From the NCBI RefSeq assembly GCF_002806995.1, contig NZ_NIHE01000010.1, positions 1-64,000 on the forward strand: DNA of 64,000 bases, read 5' to 3'. Within the stretch, counting starts at the first letter, position 1, and every line of letters starts with the position of its first letter. Below the pieces are notes generated by a model. The model was not told the DNA's origin, did no database searches, and was given only the letters and a program-made list of their open reading frames with translations. The translations under genes were made by a program, and so were the position numbers. Positions 46,502 to 54,758 of this stretch are shown here, piece by piece. The stretch comes from Confluentibacter lentus. Its GTDB lineage: Bacteria > Bacteroidota > Bacteroidia > Flavobacteriales > Flavobacteriaceae.

Positions 46502-46720
46502 CATAGCATGGGGAAAAAAATTACTGGCATGAGTTGCGTAGCGTACGCGTTTTTGTTTTGAGCGTTGGACAAGCTCTTTGATTGATGGCTTATCGTATTT
46601 TAATATTTTAAACAAAACTTTCTAGCCATCAGGCAATGTGCTTGATGTGCGGTGGGACAAAAACCATGACAGTAATTTTTTTTGAGCGGTGGGAAGGGGT
46701 GGCATTTTCACTAGTTGCTG

Positions 46721-47734
46721 CTACATTGTATGGTATTGTCTGAATTGATTATTATCTTCTTCAAGTGTAAAATAACGACCGAATAAAGTGTTCTGTATAC
46801 GTTGATGAAATGTACTTTGATCAACGGGTAATTCTATACCATTCCACGTACCGCTTATATTGAATAATGCTGGATTAATCTCAAATATTTTCTCACTTCT
46901 TTTATTGTGCAAATAACCTAGAAGATAATGTGGTAGTAAACCTCCTTTTAAGGTAACTTCCTTTTGATAAGGAAAAAAGCTCTTTTCATAAACAGGCAAA
47001 CCAATAACTTCCATATTAATATTCCTTCTTAGAACTCTAGAATCGGGGACACTTAATATTCCTTCGTATTTGTAAGGCACCCAACCAAAAATAATCAAAG
47101 GGTTTTTACTATCTTTTTCCTCTTTACTTGATGCAAATTTAGAAGCTTGCGAAAAATCAATACTTGTACTTAACATAAAAGAAGAAGCATAGTATTCACT
47201 TTTACTGATATGATGCAGTAACCCTAAGTAATAATCCCGGACAATAATCTGCTGTTTTGGAGTAAGATTGGATATAATGTCAATAAAACGATATTCATTA
47301 TCTTGATTACTAAAAAAGTTAATAACACCTGATTCTCTTTTTTTAAAATCGCCAACAAATCTGCGAATTGGACCAAAAGGAAACTCCCTCTTAAGCAAGT
47401 TGGATAGCATTTTGAAAATGAGATTGAACACATTATTATTTGCACCATCAATATTTATTTCATTTATACCAGGCAGCTTCATAAGAAACATATTAGCCTT
47501 TGCCCCTAATATGAATAACGTATCTCGAAATTGTTCGTCAGAACTTTTCTTGCTTAATCCATAAATTGGGTACAGCTTTTCTTTTTTATCTCCTCGATAT
47601 ATGAACTTATCATTATTGCGATAAATCTTATTGATACAATTGAAAAAGTGAATCTTTTGTTCTTCGGATAAATTTCTTCCATTAGTCTTTAACGTATAGG
47701 CATAGTAATTAGGAATCATATCTACATTTTTCAT
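46721..47734 (-). CDS. ADP-ribosyltransferase/FRG-like protein, last gene of the defence operon
   Basis: 337 residues, soluble. FIYRGDKK (Arg47) near the N-terminus, LSTSIDFSQASKFAS (Ser189-Thr-Ser191) and YQKEVTLKGG (Gln257-x-Glu259) fall in the order and rough spacing of the R-STS-Q/ExE triad of arginine-type ADP-ribosyltransferases. The RG start also recalls FRG domains. This is motif-level evidence only. If correct, it could be a toxin or effector modifying host or phage targets with NAD. It starts 5 bp after the 577-residue gene, so it is co-transcribed with it. Its stop lies about 30 bp from the structured RNA region. Confidence 0.6.
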   Translation of the reverse strand: MKNVDMIPNYYAYTLKTNGRNLSEEQKIHFFNCINKIYRNNDKFIYRGDKKEKLYPIYGLSKKSSDEQFRDTLFILGAKANMFLMKLPGINEINIDGANNNVFNLIFKMLSNLLKREFPFGPIRRFVGDFKKRESGVINFFSNQDNEYRFIDIISNLTPKQQIIVRDYYLGLLHHISKSEYYASSFMLSTSIDFSQASKFASSKEEKDSKNPLIIFGWVPYKYEGILSVPDSRVLRRNINMEVIGLPVYEKSFFPYQKEVTLKGGLLPHYLLGYLHNKRSEKIFEINPALFNISGTWNGIELPVDQSTFHQRIQNTLFGRYFTLEEDNNQFRQYHTM

Positions 47735-47739
47735 GATAA

Positions 47740-49473
47740 TTATTTTACGTTATAGGCATTTGAAAGAAACATATTCAAATCCACAAACATCTCATCAATA
47801 CTGTCATAAACTTGCCAAATAGCGTCCGCATAATTATTCGAAATAGCATTAGGCTGTATTCCCAAATCCGTTAACGCTTTATGAAGTCTTGTTTTTGAAT
47901 CATTAGTTTTATGGGCATCTAACTGTCTAATACTATTCACAGCTGATAACTCTATTAATTCATTAAATTTTTTAATTTCTAAAACTCTCCCTACAAGGGT
48001 TTCTTTATTATCTACTGGATGTAAACCACTTTCGTCGGAAATTTTTAGATAAGCTATAATCAATTCAAGTAATTTTATACTTCTGAATTCTTTAGTTATT
48101 GAAACGGGAAATTCTAACATATTTACAATCTTGCGTAAAGGTTTTTCTTGAAGATTTTCCCCTACCAAAATGTATAGCTTTTTACATCTGGATATAAATT
48201 GTTCTTTGGAAAAAGATTTTAAATCTACGTGTTGAGCAATAGCATTGAATTCGGGGAATTCTAACCATCCTGTATATTCAATGTATTCTTCATCTAAACC
48301 AATTAAGTCTTTTGCCGAATAATTAAGTTCGAATAAGTGATTAAATAAACCTGTAAATATTCGCCCAAACAAAAAGAACTTCCTAGTCAAACGTTCGGCT
48401 TTTTCAGCAATATTTTCTCCTTCAATAATCTCGGATGGGTGAATCGAGAATTTGTTCCAGTAATCAATAACTGTATATCTATTACCCTCGTATAGCTTTT
48501 TGATGTCAATTTTAATAGCATTTTTTCCAACACGATCACAATGGTTAACTGCCCACTGATTTCTATAGCTGACACTCCCTGATAAAGGATGAACTTCATA
48601 ATCTTCGTCTGCTTCATATACTGCCAATACTTTATCAGAAACATATACATACTCAAACGGCATTTCGTGTCTTGCTCGCCACTCTGTTACCAACCCATCA
48701 ATTCCTTTCCAATGATGCCCTGTAACTGTTTCTTCTTCCTGATTATTCTTAATGTTTGCCAGTAAAACCTTGAAGCCATTTATTTCTAAGTGAGCTATAT
48801 CCTCTTTGTGGTCAAATCTGCTAAGCCTTATTTCGAACTGTTTAAATTCTTCTATAAAGTATTTTTTATTTTTAAGCAGTGTGGAGATTTCTTCGTCTAT
48901 TGCGATATCTCTTTTTATAGTAAATACCTGTACCGCAACTTTCTTTCTGAAAGCTAAATAAATCTCCAAATAATCCTTCTTGACCTTTACATTAGCTTTG
49001 GAATGTGTTGGAAAATCATATTCAGAAAGAGGTTTGATTTTTACGACATCGTATTCAGGTTCTTTTAAATCATCCCATAGAATTTCGTCTTCTAACAAAC
49101 GTGGTGATAATTTAAAGGTACTTAAAAAGCCCTGATCAATCATGAAGGTGGTGTGATTACCTGAACACCAAGAAACAACCAAAGGTTCTGCTTTATTTAA
49201 CCCTGAAGATTTTGAAAGATATAATGAGAATGAAGGTTTATATTCATAATCTTCTCTATAGTATGCTCCTGATAGTTTTACATAAGGATTAACATGTGAT
49301 GATTTTATTTTACTAATTAGACTTGGTGAAAGTAAAGCGGTATTGATATCAATAGTTTCCTTCAATCCATTCTTATCAATAGTTTTTAGTTCAGCAACGG
49401 TAATATGGTCTCCATCTGTTTGAATGTTCAACAGATTACCAATTAATTTTGATATTATTTGGTTCTTATTCAT
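47740..49473 (-). CDS. Unknown 577-residue protein with C-terminal HEPN-like Rx4H motif
   Basis: No family was recognised. It is soluble, acidic/basic mixed, without signal or membrane segments. The N-terminal half looks beta-rich (ISKIKSSHVNPYVKLSGAYY; VVSWCSGNHTTFMIDQGFLS). The middle contains GHHWKGIDGLVTEWRARHEM and PFEYVYVSDKVLAVYEADED. The C-terminus is helical, with NSIRQLDAHKTND: Arg516 and His521 in Rx4H spacing, as in HEPN ribonucleases or HEPN-like structural domains. Its ATG is directly adjacent to the stop of the HNH gene (no gap). Operon position suggests a sensor or effector of the defence locus. Confidence 0.6.
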   Translation of the reverse strand: MNKNQIISKLIGNLLNIQTDGDHITVAELKTIDKNGLKETIDINTALLSPSLISKIKSSHVNPYVKLSGAYYREDYEYKPSFSLYLSKSSGLNKAEPLVVSWCSGNHTTFMIDQGFLSTFKLSPRLLEDEILWDDLKEPEYDVVKIKPLSEYDFPTHSKANVKVKKDYLEIYLAFRKKVAVQVFTIKRDIAIDEEISTLLKNKKYFIEEFKQFEIRLSRFDHKEDIAHLEINGFKVLLANIKNNQEEETVTGHHWKGIDGLVTEWRARHEMPFEYVYVSDKVLAVYEADEDYEVHPLSGSVSYRNQWAVNHCDRVGKNAIKIDIKKLYEGNRYTVIDYWNKFSIHPSEIIEGENIAEKAERLTRKFFLFGRIFTGLFNHLFELNYSAKDLIGLDEEYIEYTGWLEFPEFNAIAQHVDLKSFSKEQFISRCKKLYILVGENLQEKPLRKIVNMLEFPVSITKEFRSIKLLELIIAYLKISDESGLHPVDNKETLVGRVLEIKKFNELIELSAVNSIRQLDAHKTNDSKTRLHKALTDLGIQPNAISNNYADAIWQVYDSIDEMFVDLNMFLSNAYNVK

Positions 49474-50271
49474 TTAAAACTTATCAAAAATTGTATTACG
49501 ATGATACTCCAAAGCAATTTGACTAATTTCATATTGTACAGGATTTGAAATTACTTTTCCAGAAATTTCATTCAACCAATTTTGAGTTTGTATACTCAAT
49601 TCATCTAATTTTGAAGCAATTGTTACCTCAAACTTTTCATTAAGTGTAAAATATCCCTTGTCAAATAAACTATCGTATAAAGTAGAAAGGCAAAGACCAT
49701 TATGAGGTGATAATCTTGTGTCAATTTTAGTTGACCAAGGAATAATATGGCTTGCTACCAATAAATCATTTTCTTTAATTCCAGTTAAGCAACATTTATG
49801 GTCAAAATTCTTTAAAACTTTTTTTCGAAATGAGGATTGCTTGATTCTTATTTGTATTTCTCTTTTCGCGTTTTCTATTGCATAGTCATTAGTGCCTTCT
49901 GTACTTAAAATTAAAGGTCCAATAACTAGAGAAATAGGCACACTATATCTGTGAGCAATATTTAGTTTTACCCCTGTATTACTTAATGAAATATGATGAT
50001 TGATAATATTCCCAATCCACCGACGTCTTCCTTCACTTTTAGCAAAATTGTCTTCAAGTAATAGGTGCTTTAATTCCTCAAAAGGAATTATATAAAAATC
50101 AGTTTCAATATCTTCATCTCCATAAATAATAATATTGAAATTATCGCTTAACTCTCTATAATGGTTAATTCTTCCCTCTGATAAATCAAGCCAATAATTC
50201 GTTTTTGCATCTGCTTTTCTTACATAGTTATTTATGGCAAGTTGATTTCTATTTTCTTTTACCCAGTTCAT
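49474..50271 (-). CDS. HNH endonuclease (HNH_2 type, restriction-like)
   Basis: 265 residues. The C-terminal HNH_2 domain (about 148-215) is a clean match: FRKKVLKNFDHKCCLTGI, then LLVASHIIPWS with His175, NGLCLSTLYDSLFD with Asn191, and GYFTL. The N-terminal 140 residues form a separate domain of unknown role (DAKTNYWLDLSEGRINHYRE, DFYIIPFEEL) that could recognise DNA. Such proteins are often restriction endonucleases with variable N-terminal specificity domains. It starts 2 bp after the PtuB-like gene and abuts the 577-residue gene. Confidence 0.85.
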   Translation of the reverse strand: MNWVKENRNQLAINNYVRKADAKTNYWLDLSEGRINHYRELSDNFNIIIYGDEDIETDFYIIPFEELKHLLLEDNFAKSEGRRRWIGNIINHHISLSNTGVKLNIAHRYSVPISLVIGPLILSTEGTNDYAIENAKREIQIRIKQSSFRKKVLKNFDHKCCLTGIKENDLLVASHIIPWSTKIDTRLSPHNGLCLSTLYDSLFDKGYFTLNEKFEVTIASKLDELSIQTQNWLNEISGKVISNPVQYEISQIALEYHRNTIFDKF

Positions 50272-50273
50272 AA

Positions 50274-51167
50274 TTAAATAACAATACCAAAATTTACTCT
50301 TAAAAACTCACCCACTACTTGTCTTGCCATACCAACATACTCTTCCTCTGGATTTAAGAACTTTTTTAATCTCTCCAACTCTCTTTTTAAGATTCGTTCA
50401 AAGTAAAATTTCTTTGTTGTGTCTGGAGATCCAATAATATCATTATAATTTTCGGTGGCTTCTTTCACTCTTTGTATTTGTGCCTGCATTTCAATAAGTT
50501 TCTTTTCCCTAGATTGGACAAGATACATTCTCTGTAAAACATAGACATCTATTGATTTTTTAGCCATGATACTTTCGTTTCCACCCTCATCTTTTTTGGG
50601 ACGAATGACACCTTCCTCACCATATTCCAAATGATCTTCGGGATTATCAATACATGGATTTAGTAAAAGTCTATATGGTTCTTCATCTGTAATTCCATTA
50701 ACATTATCATGCGTACGTACATATTTTGTCACATCTGACAGAGGAAATTGGTTCATTTTTCCCATTGTCTTTTTAGTTCCTATCCCGTACATGGAATGAG
50801 AAAGCTTTTGATTACAGTTTCTACAAGACAATAACAAATTGTCCCAATCTGCAGCAAGCCAATAATAACCGGGTTTCTTATGTGGAGTTGCTTCTTCAAT
50901 TTCTCCTTTAGGACGAAAATGCTCAACATCTCCAGAATAAACATGTAAAAATGTACTTTCACAGTATGCACATTTCCCTTTGAACAACTTTATTAAAGCT
51001 CCTTTTACCTCAGAATCTGAATATATTTTAAACTCGAAATTAGTCGTTCCGTCAAAAGCGGGAGAAGTGTAATGTTCAATTGCTCTTTCCGTCTCCGTTT
51101 TACCTGCTTTATTTTGTTTGTTTAATGCAGATGGCTTTGACACTTGAGATCTATCAACTTTTATCAT
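50274..51167 (-). CDS. PtuB-like HNH endonuclease (TIGR02646-type)
   Basis: 297 residues. The HNH core has zinc ligands C66-x2-C69 (GKCAYCES) and C115-x2-C118 (LSCRNCNQ), with catalytic EHFRPKG at 82-88 and a WLAADWDNLL helix. This is the domain of Septu PtuB and of retron-associated HNH effectors. A long helical tail follows (MQAQIQRVKEATENYNDIIG). It overlaps the upstream HNH-ATPase gene by 4 nt. It resembles the N-terminal domain of that neighbour, so the pair looks like a duplication with one copy fused and one free. Confidence 0.85.
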   Translation of the reverse strand: MIKVDRSQVSKPSALNKQNKAGKTETERAIEHYTSPAFDGTTNFEFKIYSDSEVKGALIKLFKGKCAYCESTFLHVYSGDVEHFRPKGEIEEATPHKKPGYYWLAADWDNLLLSCRNCNQKLSHSMYGIGTKKTMGKMNQFPLSDVTKYVRTHDNVNGITDEEPYRLLLNPCIDNPEDHLEYGEEGVIRPKKDEGGNESIMAKKSIDVYVLQRMYLVQSREKKLIEMQAQIQRVKEATENYNDIIGSPDTTKKFYFERILKRELERLKKFLNPEEEYVGMARQVVGEFLRVNFGIVI

Positions 51168-53401
51168 AATGATCTATTTTTAGTGTCCAAACTTTTCCAT
51201 ATACTTTCAACTCGTTTCAATGCCTCGGCTTCTAAATCCTTTTTGATTTTTGGCCCATCTTTTCTTGTCTTGCGAGCGAGCAATTCATCAATAACATAAT
51301 AAGTAAGTTCTTCTCGTTCTGTATCTCCCAAATGTTTAATCCGAGGAATAATTTGGCTTAAATCTAAAAGACGATTTTTTTGTTCTTCACTTCTGTCTTT
51401 TTCTTCCAAAGCAAGAATTGCATAATATTCATCAAAAAGCCTTTCTGTTTCAGGATCTATTGTACTTTTTAATCCAAAAAAATCAGAAGTTAATATTTGG
51501 TCTACTCGTAGCTCACTTGGGTCGGGTAACTCCGTCAACGCTATTACTTCATTTTCCTGATTTTTGGTAAGTACAACAGTTTCTCCAGATCTTAATCCTC
51601 TCAAGCAAAGAGGTTCATGCGTTGTTACTACGAAACGGATTTTGGGAAAAGCTATTCTTAATCGTGTAACCACTTCCATTCTCCAACGTGGATGTAAATG
51701 AGTACCTATTTCATCAATAAGTACCATTCCTTCCGCTAAATCAAATGTTACATTTTCCCCGGCTAAAGTTGCCATAATATCAATCGCCAAATAAAAAATC
51801 GATCTATAGCCATCACTTAGTTCATCTATGAAAAAAATATCTCCATTCCTTTTTACAACTGGTTGATTTTTTTCAATATTTATGGTATCATCATCTTCAA
51901 GCAGCATTAAATCTTTTAAAGTTATCGCTACTCTGTCAAACGCATCTTTATCTTTTTTAAATAATTTAACAAGCCAGTTGTCAGCGTCTATCAAGGAAAA
52001 TGTATAATCAAATAAATTTTTGGCTTTAGCTCCATAAAAATCTCCTTTTTCAGGCTGAATTTTTCCTTTTTTAGGCTTTAAACGTATGGAATTATAGGCT
52101 ACAATATTAACAATAGGTTGATGTAATGTAGTTTTAATTTCTGTCCTATTAAAAGTTACCTCTATAGGTTGAACTGCCCCTACAAGATGTATTCGAATAA
52201 ATCCATTTCTTGCCCTATGCTTCAAAAGGTCTTTTCCTTTTAGCTCTAAACTTTTTATATATTCATCTCCTGTCAAGCCAATTACAAAAGCTTTCAATAG
52301 AGAACTTTTTCCAACACCATTTTCACCAAGAAATAATAACCATGGTTCATTTTCAATAAGAGAATCAGAATTATGATTAAATTCTAATTCTAAAGAAGAG
52401 AAACACTTAAAGTTTTTCAACTCTATTTTTTCAACATATATATGCTTTATTTTATCAATGTTTAGGGTTTGATTAATCTCTTCTTTATCTTCAAAACTTA
52501 ATTCAACCTTGTTTGCAAACTTTTCTATATCTTCTTGTGAAAAATTCAAAGGTTTACCTTTTAGAATTTCAGAATATTGAAATATTTTAAAATCCCGATT
52601 ATTCAAATAATCATTTATACCTACATCCTTAAATAATTTAGTAAGAATCTGCTTTTGAATACCCAAATAGGGTTTACTCGATTCATCATTGAAAATGAAC
52701 CCCCAAGATTTGACCATTTCATTAATAGCAGTCATATTTTCTTCAGGAGTAGAAAATAACTTAGAGAAATGTTCCCATTCTCTTTTAAGTTCTTGTATAA
52801 TTTTTCTTCTTGCTTTTACTAATTCAGTCCGATTTAGCTTAATAATTTCTATCGTTGTTTTTCCCTTGGAAGTAAGAAAATCTACTTCACCTTGTTCGTT
52901 ATAAATTAAATGTTCCTCTGGCTTATCAAAGCACGGATCTAATAGCAAAGCTTTTTCATGATATATAACTTCTTTGTAGGGTGTATTTAATGGGATTCTT
53001 TTTCCCTCAACTGGAAACCAGGTTGATTTATATTGATTACATAAAGTACAGCTCAGATAAATATTATTCCAATCATAAGTTAACCACCAATAATGATCTG
53101 TTGAAAATTCATTATCCAATCCTCTTGCTCCTCCTTTAGGGCGAAAGTGATCATACTCTGACCTTGAAGTTTCGAGAGGTATCACTGATTCACAATAAGC
53201 ACATTTCCCTTTAAACACTTCTCGCAGTGCTTCAAGAAATTTATTTCTTAATTCTTTTTCAAAGGGTTGCGAGTATTTTTGCTGAGATCTGCTCTCTTTT
53301 GATTTTAAATAGAACTCTTCTAGTCTTTTTTTCGCTATTTCGACTTCCTTTGAATAAAAGACTTCAGGCACAGGAATGATATTTCTTTCTACGTAAATCA
53401 T
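51164..53401 (-). CDS. Fusion of PtuB-like HNH nuclease and PtuA-like ABC-type ATPase
   Basis: 745 residues. Residues 60-135 are an HNH nuclease domain: C67-x2-C70, DHFRPKG at 84-90, and C118-x2-C121. Residues about 318-660 are an OLD/RecF-like ABC ATPase: IELKNFKCF start, Walker A GENGVGKS (359-366), signature LSDGYRS, Walker B MVLIDEIGTHLHP and the switch TTHEP. A helical C-terminal region follows. In Septu the ATPase (PtuA) and HNH (PtuB) are separate and form a complex; here they are covalently joined. The gene overlaps its upstream neighbour (NurA-like) and its downstream neighbour (second HNH) by 4 nt each. Confidence 0.85.
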   Translation of the reverse strand: MIYVERNIIPVPEVFYSKEVEIAKKRLEEFYLKSKESRSQQKYSQPFEKELRNKFLEALREVFKGKCAYCESVIPLETSRSEYDHFRPKGGARGLDNEFSTDHYWWLTYDWNNIYLSCTLCNQYKSTWFPVEGKRIPLNTPYKEVIYHEKALLLDPCFDKPEEHLIYNEQGEVDFLTSKGKTTIEIIKLNRTELVKARRKIIQELKREWEHFSKLFSTPEENMTAINEMVKSWGFIFNDESSKPYLGIQKQILTKLFKDVGINDYLNNRDFKIFQYSEILKGKPLNFSQEDIEKFANKVELSFEDKEEINQTLNIDKIKHIYVEKIELKNFKCFSSLELEFNHNSDSLIENEPWLLFLGENGVGKSSLLKAFVIGLTGDEYIKSLELKGKDLLKHRARNGFIRIHLVGAVQPIEVTFNRTEIKTTLHQPIVNIVAYNSIRLKPKKGKIQPEKGDFYGAKAKNLFDYTFSLIDADNWLVKLFKKDKDAFDRVAITLKDLMLLEDDDTINIEKNQPVVKRNGDIFFIDELSDGYRSIFYLAIDIMATLAGENVTFDLAEGMVLIDEIGTHLHPRWRMEVVTRLRIAFPKIRFVVTTHEPLCLRGLRSGETVVLTKNQENEVIALTELPDPSELRVDQILTSDFFGLKSTIDPETERLFDEYYAILALEEKDRSEEQKNRLLDLSQIIPRIKHLGDTEREELTYYVIDELLARKTRKDGPKIKKDLEAEALKRVESIWKSLDTKNRSL

Positions 53402-54738
53402 TTTGTATGTTTTTTAGCAAATTTTTCCAAAATACTTGAGCTAGGATGGCTAGATAGTGAAATGAGCTTATTAGCTAAAGCTACCGGTACAATTGAATTA
53501 TCATACATATCACATCTTAGCTTTTCTATATTCCACAGTATTATATCCAAATTTTTAAAATCATCCTTTTGCGGGTTTAATACTATGTTTTTATTTTCAA
53601 CAGGAAGCGTGACGACATATACTCTTTCATCTCTTGATTTAAAGATAATCTTCGAACTATAATATGATGTATGTGCATAGGGATCAGGATTATCTGAAGA
53701 ACCTGGTAAAATATAGGAATAAATGTGCTTATTGTTAAGCAATAAAGCTTCTCCAGGCTTTAATAGCTTCTTAATTTCATCTGCATGCTCTACAAATGCT
53801 CCTGATTTTTCTAAACCTGCCAAAAACAAATTATGATGCTTAAAAAGATAATTACATAGTTTTCTAACATGTTTATGAGTATCTGCAGTTTGTCCAAAAA
53901 ATGCTAATGGACCATCTTTAATAAAGAAAAATTTATTTAACCATTTGGGTTTGGTTTCTTTAATATACTTGATTGTATGTATAATATTTATCTGCTCGAT
54001 TAGGTTAACCAAGTAGCCAAGAATTCCACCAGCTCCAAGCTCATCATCAATCACTTCATGCAATCTAAAATAATCAGTTATATATAATATTCCATCACAT
54101 TCAGGACACTTCGTAATGTACTCATCATTGAAATTGGAACGTAAAATGTCTTGATTTGTTTCTTTACAATATGGACAAATGGTCAGGTTAAAACTATCCT
54201 CTGGTTGGTCGAATAAATTAAAGATTAGCCAATAAGTCGTCGAAAGTAAATTACTATTTTCTTCTCCTTTCTTTTTAAAGTATTCATAAATTGTACGACG
54301 AACAGAATGGGTTAAAGTGATATTGCTATTATATGAAACGTTTTTTGTCGGAAGTACTAATTTACTTCTTTCTAAGTCTTTAAGTGCAGCCATCGATTCC
54401 CTGGAAATAAATGGCATTTCAGAAATGTTATTTAAATCTTCTGTATTTAGGAAAATCTCTCCAAATTGGAAAAATGTTATTAGCGAAGAAGGGAATGTTT
54501 TCTTTACGGGAATAGTAGAGTAACCTCCGTCCATTGCTATAATATGTTCTATTGTATTCTCATCAGGATATTGAACTTTAATGATAAGAGACCTATCCAA
54601 TTCTACTTCTTCAGCAGATTTGGGATATTCACAATTTTCCAAAAATGATTTAACTTCCTCATCATTTATAATAAATGAATGGGACGATTTGCTAGCTAAC
54701 TCATCAGGACGCTTACCTGTTCTACTACTATATGCCAT
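53398..54738 (-). CDS. NurA-like nuclease with zinc-ribbon insertion
   Basis: 446 residues. HIIAMDGGYSTIPVK (Asp70-Gly-Gly) resembles the first metal-binding strand of NurA nucleases. KDGPLAFFGQ (Asp275) and GLEKSG (Lys311) resemble the later motifs, and the C-terminus (VPVALANKLISLSSHP) ends like NurA. Between them lies a four-cysteine zinc ribbon, C188-x2-C191 and C211-x2-C214, not usual in archaeal NurA. It is placed 20 bp after a HerA-type ATPase, the classical partner that threads DNA into a NurA ring. The assignment rests on motif order plus this context, not on an alignment. Confidence 0.72.
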   Translation of the reverse strand: MAYSSRTGKRPDELASKSSHSFIINDEEVKSFLENCEYPKSAEEVELDRSLIIKVQYPDENTIEHIIAMDGGYSTIPVKKTFPSSLITFFQFGEIFLNTEDLNNISEMPFISRESMAALKDLERSKLVLPTKNVSYNSNITLTHSVRRTIYEYFKKKGEENSNLLSTTYWLIFNLFDQPEDSFNLTICPYCKETNQDILRSNFNDEYITKCPECDGILYITDYFRLHEVIDDELGAGGILGYLVNLIEQINIIHTIKYIKETKPKWLNKFFFIKDGPLAFFGQTADTHKHVRKLCNYLFKHHNLFLAGLEKSGAFVEHADEIKKLLKPGEALLLNNKHIYSYILPGSSDNPDPYAHTSYYSSKIIFKSRDERVYVVTLPVENKNIVLNPQKDDFKNLDIILWNIEKLRCDMYDNSIVPVALANKLISLSSHPSSSILEKFAKKHTK

Positions 54739-54758
54739 AACACTTATTTTGAAGAGGT

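Larger units (their letters stand above)
45640..46690 (+). ncRNA. Large structured RNA region: chain of at least five long hairpins
   Basis: About 1 kb without a credible gene, made of successive long inverted repeats. Paired arms: 45645-45684 with 45745-45799; 45931-45995 with 46054-46118; 46131-46154 with 46183-46206; 46315-46345 with 46362-46393; 46419-46443 with 46475-46501; and 46514-46531 with 46665-46683 enclosing smaller helices. In the first five helices I counted about twelve single-base mismatches within paired segments, and every one is G-U or U-G if the plus strand is transcribed; on the minus strand all would be A-C. The last helix has one G-A mismatch. The final T run at 46676-46683 could end the RNA. 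It lies downstream of, and convergent with, the defence operon. No known RNA class was recognised. Confidence 0.65.

Noticed and set aside
46329-46532. 67-codon plus-strand reading frame
   Set aside because: It spans helices D and E of the structured region; its residues follow from the inverted repeats and resemble no protein.
45465-46720. Group II intron, retron or IS200/IS605 explanation for the hairpin region
   Set aside because: No domain V-like GAGC...GTTC hairpin, no reverse transcriptase and no transposase were found nearby.
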